Source of the DNA: Mycobacterium lacus
Lineage (GTDB): Bacteria; Actinomycetota; Actinomycetes; Mycobacteriales; Mycobacteriaceae
DNA: 64,000 nt
Assembly: GCF_010731535.1 (NCBI RefSeq)
Contig: NZ_AP022581.1
Location: 2,551,952-2,615,951 of the forward strand
Direction: 5' to 3'
A program made the translations under genes and the position numbers. Below, piece after piece: positions 53,501 to 61,500 of this stretch; the stretch's first letter is position 1, and every line of letters starts with the position of its first letter. The notes under the pieces were generated by a model. It was not told where the DNA came from. It made no database searches and saw only the letters and a program-made list of their open reading frames with translations.

Positions 53501-54026
53501 CGCGGAGATCGACGACATTGAACACCGGCCCACCCGGGCGGGCCATCGTTTGCTGGGTCCCGTCGGCGAGGAATTGGGTGCGAAGCATCGGATGCGCCGC
53601 GACGAGGTTGGACACGGCGCGCTCCAGACGCACGGGATCCAGTTGTCCGCCGTCGAATTCGACGTAGAGATGCGCCGCCACACCGCCAAGCGCTTGCTCG
53701 TCGGAGCGGCCGATCCAATACGCGTGCTGCATGGCGGCCAAGGGGAACGGTGAATCTTCGGAATCGGTGGGCTGGTCTGTGACTGGCTCTGCGGCGCTTC
53801 GCGTCGGTTTACCACGAAGCAGGCCGTGCCAGGAATCGACCGTCGGGGCGGCGGCTAGTTGGGCAAAGGTGACGTCGACACCCCGTTTACGCCAACCGCC
53901 CGACAGCGCCATCATGCGGATCGAGTTCAGGCCCAACTGGATCAGATCGTCGTGGTCGGTTATGTCCGCGGCCGGGCAGCCGAGTTGGGCGGCAACCGTG
54001 GCCCTGATCTCTTCCTTGCTGATCAT
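50532..54026 (-). CDS. NRPS with T-Cy-A-T domains, MbtB-like without thioesterase
   Basis: A 1164-residue synthetase. The N-terminal carrier domain (1-75) has Ser35 in LGLNSIRMM, the MbtB aryl-carrier pattern. The cyclization domain (about 90-510) has the DxxxxDxxS motif DMLAGDAMS at 225-233. The adenylation domain (about 545-1000) has YILFTSGSTGLPKGV. A second carrier has Ser1089 in FALGGDSVLATT. By eye the specificity residues read DLYNIGLIH plus K, close to the Cys pattern DLYNLSLIWK. The protein stops after YLDIAAMTDEEV, where MbtB continues into a thioesterase. The start overlaps the NRPS upstream in an ATGA junction. Confidence 0.9.
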   Translation of the reverse strand: MISKEEIRATVAAQLGCPAADITDHDDLIQLGLNSIRMMALSGGWRKRGVDVTFAQLAAAPTVDSWHGLLRGKPTRSAAEPVTDQPTDSEDSPFPLAAMQHAYWIGRSDEQALGGVAAHLYVEFDGGQLDPVRLERAVSNLVAAHPMLRTQFLADGTQQTMARPGGPVFNVVDLRGQSPAKVKSALVDLRDRKTHQRLAIEDGQVIDITLTLHDEDRGRLHLDVDMLAGDAMSYRVLVSDLAELYRGATLPELGYSYRRYRTEHQEDRAARERDRHWWQQRLPAMPGAPELPTVPVGERTAPHRTVRYDHWLAPDAKQRLVAGAHARGVTPAMALAAVFADAVGGWSADGRFLLNVPLFHREPVHPDIDRVVGDFTSSIMLEVDVTENASVADRARAIQRSMYESGSHAAYSGLDVLRDLGRHRGEPVLAPVVFTSALDLGELFADHVIETFGEPVWIISQGPQVLLDAQVTEVRGGLLLNWDVRASAFPDGLIDAMFAAFTETVDRLAEDDAGWDAEAPVRLPSAQAELRAAINATDGPVSGRRLHQGFFEHAEANPDAPAVLWGIGDDEGAWNYRELAKRALAVAGALRAQGVDAGDAVAVQLPKGPDQVLAVLGVLAAGATYVPIGSDQPDARRAKIIQGAEAVAALTVDGAGTGLSIPCLSIDAAGNYAEPLPAPAFPDANAIAYILFTSGSTGLPKGVEVPHSAAMNTIDAVNEWFGVDGSDRALALSALEFDLSVYDIFGMFSAGGTLVAVGADQRAAASAWVELIRQHRVSILNCVPSMLDMILEQGRGRLGDSLRAVILGGDWVGAELARRLARQVPGCRFSGLGGATETAIHSTICEVAGEPPAHWATVPFGIPLRNVRCRVVAPSGRDCPDWVPGELWVGGANVAAGYRNDPQRTVERFVEHDGIRWYRTGDLARYWPDGTIEFLGRADNQVQIRGYRVELGEVESALRTVPGVRHAVAAVVGANAPKLVAAVVADPNEVGDITVAVREAVAELLPSYMVPTRIAFLERFPLTPNGKLDRRAVAELLESEAAQALATKDDAPRDDIEAALADIVAEVLGLAGQASVGVHDDFFALGGDSVLATTVIARVRDWLDIDHAVVSDLFATRTVAGLAARLNGREAHRGTPQRLAVIARHYLDIAAMTDEEVLAQDLGG

Positions 54027-57000
54027 GTCAGCCCCCTCAGCAGCGCCACGATGCCGCGCTCCCAGAACTGCGTCATACGGCCGATATCCGACGGCGCGAA
54101 CAGGGCGTCGCTGTAGCGCCAGTTGGTGAGCAGTTGCGTGCCCTCGGCCGTCGCACCCACAAGCACACTGATGTTCAGGGCGAAACGCAGTGGCAGATCC
54201 GGCTCGGGATCAATCGGAAGAGCATCGATATATGGCCCCGTGAGCAGGGACCACGGGTGATCGGTCACGCCGCTGAGGTCCATCCGTCCCAGATAGCTGA
54301 ACTGAATCTGCGGTTCGGCACCCCGCTGCAACTCGGGGATGCGTTCGACGTAACGAAGCAGACCATAGTCCAAACCCTCATTGGGGATGCCGCGAAGTTG
54401 GGTGGCGACCGAGCCGAGCAACGCCCGAGCCGCCGCCGGATCGTCCTCGGCCCGCTCGACATCCACAACATCCGCACCCACGCCAAGCCGCACCGGAAAG
54501 GCAGTGGTGAACCAGCCGACGGTGTTCGTGGTGTCGGCGTCCAGCATCGCGTCGGCGCGCCCATGGCCCTCGAGGGCTACTAGCGTGCCCAAAGCCGGAT
54601 CCTGCGCCCGGACACGGCGCCAACTGGCAATGGCCATCGTGGTTGCGGCCAGCAGAAATTCGCGCATTCCCTGATCTCTGGTGAGAGTGGCCAGCACTTG
54701 CTCGGTGACCGCAGCCGGGGTGAGGACCGGGGCGACTCGCAACGTGGACCAGGTATCCCGGGTCGGGTCCGGATGCCGCCTGCCCAACGCGGGGTCGGGA
54801 TCGCGGACCTGCGCGATCCAGTAGTCGCGCTGGGTCCCCACCTCCGGCGTGCCGGCCCGCTCCCACATCAGTTCCGACCACCGGCGGTAGGAAGTGAACT
54901 CCGGCAGCGTCTTCGGTGCCGCACCCGATTTCACCGCGCGCCACGCCTCCGCGATATCGCCCAGCATGATGTGCCAGGACACCACATCCACCGCCAAGTG
55001 GTGCGCGGCGATCAGCAGCACCTGATCACGCTCGGCGCGGGAGAACCATACCGCTCGCAGCATCACACCCGCGTGGGGGTCGATCTCGTCGTTGGCCTCA
55101 CGTGCGGAACGTGTTATGGCCGACCTCAGTTCCGCATCGGTCGAATTCGGTAGCTGAACGCGGTCAAGCAGGTCCGCGGCACGGACCGCACCGGGTGCAC
55201 GGGTAGCCAGCCGAGGCCCCTCGGGCGTGTCCGTCAGGATCGATCGCAGGGTGTCGTGCCCATCGAGCAACATCTGCAGCATCAACTCGATTGACGGGCT
55301 ATCGATTTCAGGAGGCAATCGGAGCAGAACGGTATGGGTGAACCGGCGATAGTGCCCGTACTCGTAAAGCCAGGACACCATCGGCAGCGGCAGCACCTCA
55401 CCGTATTCGGCACGCTCGCCAGCCGGATCCGAGCCGGCCGCCGCATCGATCGTGGCCGCGAGTTGACGAATTGTCGGGGCGGCGAACACCATTCGGGGAC
55501 TCAGCGCCAGACCGCGCCGTCGGGCCTTGTGGACCAACGAGATCGCCACAATGCTGTCCAACCCGAACGAGAAGAAGTCGTCGTCGATATGCGGCACCAT
55601 GCCGTCGAATTGCTCGTCGAATGCCTCACACAGCAGCCGCTCGGTATGGGTGGACGCCGACGCCGCGCCACCACCCGAGACATGCGCGAGCGCGTTCTGG
55701 GCCAGCCGGTCCAATGCATGGGTATCCAGCTTGCCGTTGGCGTTCACCGGCAGCTGAGGCAATGCCACGATCCGGGCCGGAATCATGTACGCGGGCAGGC
55801 GCCCGGTCAGCGCGACCCGCAGCCGCACCGGATCGGCATCCGCATTCGGTTGCCACACAACGAAGCCCACCAGGCTGGCACCACCCTCGCGACGCTGCAC
55901 CGAAACGGCCGCATCGTGCACCTCGGGCTGGCCACGCAGTGCGGCCTCGACCTCGCCGATCTCGACGCGGTAGCCGCGAATCTTGACCTGGGTGTCGCCG
56001 CGTCCGACGTAGGCGTAGCCGCCGTGCGGTAGGCGACGCACGAGGTCTCCGGTGCGGTACATGCGCTGGCCCGGACGGAGCGGATCCGCGACGAAGCGAG
56101 TAGCGGTCATTGCGGACCTGCCGACATAGCCACGGGCCAGCTGCGCGCCCGACAGGTAAAGCTCACCCACCACGCCGTTGGGCACCATCCGCAGCGCCGA
56201 ATCCAGGACATAAGCGAAGCTTCCAGCGTTGGCGGTGCCGATGGTCGGTGACTGGTAAGCGATGACGGGTGCCACCACCGCCTCGACCGTCGCTTCTGTG
56301 GGCCCATAGCAGTTGTAGACGGCATTGCGGGCCGGGGGCGCGGACAGCTCACGCAACCGCTCCCACAGCGCGATGTCGATCGCCTCCCCGCCCAGGGCCA
56401 ACACCGAAAGATGGTGATCCAGCAATCCAGCGGCACACAGTTGTCCAAACATCGACGGGGTGGTGTCGATCATGTCGATCCGGTACGCGGCAATGCCTTT
56501 CACCAACCGATCCGCGTCGCGCATCTCGTCGGCGTCGAACAGATGGATCCCATGACCGTCCAGCAGGCCGACCATGGGCTGCCACGACGCGTCGAAGCTC
56601 AACGACCAGGCGTGTGCGATACGCAGCCGGCGTCCTAGCCGCCTGGTGGCCCCGCGGTAGACGCGCTCGCGGTGGTCGGCGAAGTAACTGAGTAACGCGG
56701 CATTGGTGCCGATGACCCCCTTGGGTTCGCCGGTCGAACCGGACGTGAAGATGACATAGGCGCAGTGTTCGGGATGGCGGTGAACCACCGGAGCGGCGGC
56801 AGCACGCCGCGAAATGCGCTCGGCCACCGCGGGATTGTCGAGGGCCAACGTGGGAATCGTAGCGTCGACCAGCTTTGAACAACCAGCCTCGGTGATTGCG
56901 AGCACCGGGTTGGCTTGGCGCAGAATCGATTCAATCCGTGCGCGCGGAAGCGTGACATCAACCGGCAGATAGGCGCCACCGGCGGCGAGCACGGCCAAGA

Positions 57001-58564
57001 TGGCGAGAATGGATCGGGTCGAGCGTGGCAACACCAGCGCGACGACCGCTTCGGGACCCGCGCCCCATTCGGCCAGCTCCCCCGCCAGCCGGCTTGCCTC
57101 GGCATGCAATGCGGCATAGGAATAGCGCTCACCCCCACCGGCGGTCAGCGCGACGGCATCCGGTGTGGCGCGGGCCTGCCGCTCGAACATCTCCCACACC
57201 GTCGTGCGCGGGGTGGGAGCCGACGGCGTCGGCAGGGCATCGACCTCGGCGCGCTCCGCCGCGGTGAGAACGTCCAGCGCATCGGGGGTGTCGTCGCCGA
57301 TGTCGGGGAGTTGACGCAGCACGCTGGCCAACCGTTCGCCGATCTCCGAGGGCCGAAGATGCGGCAGCGCTTCCCGAATCGCCTCGACCAGCACGACCAA
57401 CTCATCGCCGCTCATGTGTGAGACAACCGTCAACGGGTAGTGCGTCAGACTTTCCATCTCCACCGGGCGGAAGCGAGCGCCGTCGGGTGTGCTTACGGTG
57501 CGGATGGCGTCCTCTATCGGTGCGTTCTCGAAGACGAACAGGGAATCAAACAGGGCTCCGCGGCCGTGTTCGCGTTGGATTTCCGACAGGCTGAGATAAC
57601 CGATGTCGCGCATCGCCGACGATTCGCGCTGCAGCCGGGCACACTGCTCGACCACCGAGTCGGTGCTGCTCACCCGGTGCACAACCGGCACGACGTTGAT
57701 GAACAGTCCGACCATGGTCTGCACGCCGGGCAAGCTCTCGGGACGGCCGGACACGATGGTGCCGAAGACGACGTCGCGACGGTCGGTGAGCCTGCCCAGC
57801 ACGACGGCCCAGGCAAAAAGAACCGCGGTACCAAGCGTCAGGCGGCTACGACCCGCCCACTCTCGCAGTCGTGCCGTATCGGCCTCGGGCAACAGTAGTT
57901 TCGTCTTCTCCGGCACGCCGGCACCCATTGCCGGGCCAGTTGCCACCATGAGCGGTCCGGACGAACCCTGCAGATACTCGGTCCATTGAGCGAGCGCGGC
58001 CGCCCTGTCCTGCCGGGCGAGCCAGACGATGTAGTCCCGATAGGGACGCGGGGTGGCTAGCCCGTCGGTCGTTCCCCCCGACCGATACACGGCGAGCAAT
58101 TCGCTGAAGAACACGGCAAGCCCCCAGCCGTCCACCAGAATGTGGTGTGCGGTGAAAATCATCCGACGGCTGGCCTCACCGGGAACAGTGAGCAGGACGA
58201 CACGCAGCGCCGGCCCACGACCTAGGTCGAACGGGCGGCGTCGTTCCGATCGCGCGATGGCGTCGAATTCCGTTGGCAGCGCTACCCGTTCGTACCACGG
58301 CAGTTCGGCCTGGGCGGGTAGGATCTGCACCGGCTTTGGTACATCACGATCCCAGAAGGCGGCACGCAGATTCGGGTGCCGGTCCAGCGTGGCTTGAGCG
58401 CTGCGACGGAGCAGCTCGACATCAACCGGTCCATCGATGTCTATCACGAACTGCATGCTGTAGACGTCGATGCCGCCTTCGGCCAGCCGGTACAAGGCAA
58501 ACAGCCCTTCCTGCAGGGGGCTGAGCGCGAGGACGTCCTCGATCTGTGGCGGAGCTGTGCTCAT
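54023..58564 (-). CDS. NRPS with C-A-T-E domains, MbtF-like
   Basis: A 1513-residue synthetase module. The condensation domain (about 10-440) has HHILVDG at 140-146. The adenylation domain is at about 470-960 (CAYVIFTSGSTGEPKGV, NCYGPTEATVEA). The carrier has Ser in FGLDSIVAIS. The C-terminal epimerization domain is recognised by AAHHLAVDVVSWHIM, ALEGHGR, TVGWFTTAFPV and FSYLGRMD. Specificity residues by eye read DAQDAGCVE plus K, a DAQD-type pocket as used for Gln and some diamino acids, so I do not name a substrate. ATG at 58564, 8 bases after the previous gene. A frame to 58795 is antisense-free but overlaps the previous NRPS and is rejected. Confidence 0.9.
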   Translation of the reverse strand: MSTAPPQIEDVLALSPLQEGLFALYRLAEGGIDVYSMQFVIDIDGPVDVELLRRSAQATLDRHPNLRAAFWDRDVPKPVQILPAQAELPWYERVALPTEFDAIARSERRRPFDLGRGPALRVVLLTVPGEASRRMIFTAHHILVDGWGLAVFFSELLAVYRSGGTTDGLATPRPYRDYIVWLARQDRAAALAQWTEYLQGSSGPLMVATGPAMGAGVPEKTKLLLPEADTARLREWAGRSRLTLGTAVLFAWAVVLGRLTDRRDVVFGTIVSGRPESLPGVQTMVGLFINVVPVVHRVSSTDSVVEQCARLQRESSAMRDIGYLSLSEIQREHGRGALFDSLFVFENAPIEDAIRTVSTPDGARFRPVEMESLTHYPLTVVSHMSGDELVVLVEAIREALPHLRPSEIGERLASVLRQLPDIGDDTPDALDVLTAAERAEVDALPTPSAPTPRTTVWEMFERQARATPDAVALTAGGGERYSYAALHAEASRLAGELAEWGAGPEAVVALVLPRSTRSILAILAVLAAGGAYLPVDVTLPRARIESILRQANPVLAITEAGCSKLVDATIPTLALDNPAVAERISRRAAAAPVVHRHPEHCAYVIFTSGSTGEPKGVIGTNAALLSYFADHRERVYRGATRRLGRRLRIAHAWSLSFDASWQPMVGLLDGHGIHLFDADEMRDADRLVKGIAAYRIDMIDTTPSMFGQLCAAGLLDHHLSVLALGGEAIDIALWERLRELSAPPARNAVYNCYGPTEATVEAVVAPVIAYQSPTIGTANAGSFAYVLDSALRMVPNGVVGELYLSGAQLARGYVGRSAMTATRFVADPLRPGQRMYRTGDLVRRLPHGGYAYVGRGDTQVKIRGYRVEIGEVEAALRGQPEVHDAAVSVQRREGGASLVGFVVWQPNADADPVRLRVALTGRLPAYMIPARIVALPQLPVNANGKLDTHALDRLAQNALAHVSGGGAASASTHTERLLCEAFDEQFDGMVPHIDDDFFSFGLDSIVAISLVHKARRRGLALSPRMVFAAPTIRQLAATIDAAAGSDPAGERAEYGEVLPLPMVSWLYEYGHYRRFTHTVLLRLPPEIDSPSIELMLQMLLDGHDTLRSILTDTPEGPRLATRAPGAVRAADLLDRVQLPNSTDAELRSAITRSAREANDEIDPHAGVMLRAVWFSRAERDQVLLIAAHHLAVDVVSWHIMLGDIAEAWRAVKSGAAPKTLPEFTSYRRWSELMWERAGTPEVGTQRDYWIAQVRDPDPALGRRHPDPTRDTWSTLRVAPVLTPAAVTEQVLATLTRDQGMREFLLAATTMAIASWRRVRAQDPALGTLVALEGHGRADAMLDADTTNTVGWFTTAFPVRLGVGADVVDVERAEDDPAAARALLGSVATQLRGIPNEGLDYGLLRYVERIPELQRGAEPQIQFSYLGRMDLSGVTDHPWSLLTGPYIDALPIDPEPDLPLRFALNISVLVGATAEGTQLLTNWRYSDALFAPSDIGRMTQFWERGIVALLRGLT

Positions 58565-58572
58565 GACTGCGA

Positions 58573-61500
58573 TTACGGCTGCTTGAGCCAGGACGCGGTG
58601 AGCTCGGCCAACGCTTCGGGACTCAGGCCCGATGCGCTCATCGGCGAGTACTGCGGCGCGGGCACCGAATCCGCCTCGGCCGCAGGTTGATCGGCGGCCG
58701 CATCGACCGCCGCGGCCAGCTCGGCGATGGTCATGTGCTCGAACACCATTGCCGGGGTGAAAGCCAGTCCCCGTGCGGTGGCCAGCGCCGACCACTTGAT
58801 GGAGATGATGCTGTCGCCGCCCAGAGCGAAGAAGTTGTCGCCCCGGTCGACGCCGGTGATGTCGAGCAACTCTTCCAGCAAGGCGATCAGGACCCGTTCG
58901 GTTTCCACCGAACCGCCGGTGATCGGCTCCGGCGGCGCGGCGACGGGTGGGGCCGGCCCAGCGAGCAGCTTCTCCAGGTCGGCTGCCGGCAGCAACTCCA
59001 AGGTGGATACCGGACGGTCCGGTGTGGTCGCGAACGCGTCGAGCGCGGCATTGAGGGCATCGGCGATAAGCGCAACGGTCGCTTCCTCGTAGAGATCGGC
59101 ATTGCCGACGACCCGCACGTCGAGTTCGCCGTCCGCGGTCACCGTCATCCCCACGTCCAGATCCACCAGCGAGACCTCGAAGTCCAGCGAAAGTACGACG
59201 ACGGTGGTTTCGCCGGTGCCGGTGAGGTCGCGTGGCGTCAGCGCACGGTCCGCACCGCGAAAGTGGATCATGCTCTGGAACAACGGGTTCCGGGACAGCG
59301 AGCGCGCCGGGTTGAGTGCCTCGACCAGGCGTTCGATGGGCAGCTCCTGGTGTGCGAACGCATCGAGCACCGTGTCGCGGCTACGGGCGAGCATGGTTCG
59401 CGGACTCGGATCGCCGGACAGGTCGTTGCGCAGCACCACCATGTTGGCGAACAGGCCGATGAGGCTCGCGGTCCTCGATTCGACCCGCGACGCGACCGGG
59501 CTGCCGAGTGCGATGTCGGTGCCGCCGCCGAGCTTGTGCAGCAACACCGCAAGGACGGCCTGATAGACCATGAACTCGGTGGCGCCATTGTGCTCGGCGA
59601 GCTGCGTCAGGGCCGTCCGGCGGGCCGCGGACACCGTGAAACTCGCCATCACACCGCGCTTCCCGAGCGCCGGCGGACGCGGGCGGTCGGGCGCGACGGA
59701 GATCTCGTCGGGCAGTCCGGCCAACGCCGCACACCAATACCTCAGCTCGGCGCGTCCCCAGTCGGAATCCAATGCGTTTCGTTGCCACAGTGCGTAATCC
59801 GCGAACTGGATCGGCAGGGTGGCCCACCGCGGCGCCTTACCTCTCACCCGGGCGCGATACGCGATGACGAGGTCGTCGAAGAGGATGCCGAGCGACACCT
59901 GATCGCTCACGATGTGGTGCACGATCACGAACAGCACGTGCGCATTTCGAGTATCCGGGCCCAGCGCCAACAGGGTTGCCTTGATGAGCGGCCCGGATTC
60001 CGGCGTAAACACATGCCGACGCAGCTCGGCCACCGTCCGGTCGAGGTCGTCGGCGTCGATCGTTGCGACCGGTAGTTCCACCTGAAGGCTCGGGTGCACG
60101 ACTTGGTATGGCACGCCTTCGTGCTCATCGAAGTTCGTGCGCAGCGGCTCGTGACGGGCCACGACGTCGTTGAGCGCCGCCGCGAGGGCGACGGTGTCCA
60201 GCGGACCGTCGAAACGAAGCGCAAAGGGTATGTTGAAGCCGTCCCGCGCGCCTTCGATCCGGTATTGAAACCACGCGGCGAGCTGAGAGTAGGACAACGG
60301 CAGCCGTTGCGGCCTCACCGATTCGACGAGCTCCGGACGGCTCGACCGCGCCAGCGGTGTTGCGTCGTCGGAAGTCTTCTCGGCATCCAGCTCGTCAAGG
60401 TCGATACCGAACTCGGCGCGGAACCGCTCGAGCAGTTGTGCCGCCAATCCGGCCGGCGTCGGGGTATCGAACACGGCGCGGACGCTCAGCTCGACACCGA
60501 ATTCGGCACGGATCTGTGCGACCAGGCGAGCCGCCAGCAGTGAGTGGCCACCAAGCCCGAAGAACGAGTCCTGCGCACCGACTCGCTCCCAGCCGAACAA
60601 CCGGGCGAAGATCGAGCACATCCGGCGCTCGGTGGCCGTCGCCGGCTCACGGTAACGGCGCGCCGCGACAGGGGTGGGCGCGGGCAGTGCCCGCTTGTCC
60701 AGCTTGCCGCTCACGGTCAGCGGGATCTCGGGGATCACGGCAAACGCGCTGGGCACCATGTATTCCGGCAGCACCGACGCGGCATGCGAGCGTATCTCGT
60801 CGAGATCTAAGTCAGCCGAGTCAACCACGGGCACCAGGTATGCGGCGAGCGTGGGCCCGGCCTCGGCGTCCTCCGCGACGACGAGGCAGTGCCGGACGGC
60901 TGGATGCGTCGCGACCGCGGACTCGACCTCGCCTAGCTCGATACGGAAGCCACGGATCTTGACCTGCTCGTCGGCCCGGCCGATGAATTCCAGATCACCG
61001 GAGATGTTGCGGCGGACCAGATCTCCCGTGCGATAGAGCCGCATACCGGGGTTGAACGGGTCGGCGACGAACCGCTGCGCGGTGAGGCCCGGGCGGCCCA
61101 GATACCCGCGCGCCAACTGAACGCCGCCAAGGTACAGCTCCCCGATCACCTCGGCGGGCACCGGCTGCAACTCCTCGTCGAGCACGTAGGCGTAGACGTT
61201 GCGGTTCGGCACGCCAATCGGCACCACGCGCGCGCCATACGACCCCTCCACCAGCTTGTGTGTCGAGCAGACGACAGCCTCGGTCGGGCCGTAGTGGTTG
61301 CGCAACTCCGCGTCGAAATAGCTGGCGAATCGGTCGGCTACCTCACCGGGCAATGCCTCCCCGCCCACCGGCACGTGACGCAACGCCCGCCATTGTTTGA
61401 CGTGCGGCAACATCAGCAGGGTGCTCAGCATGGAGGGCACCATGTGCAGCACGGTGACGCCGCGGCGGCCGATCAGGTCCGCGACGTATCCGACGTCGCC

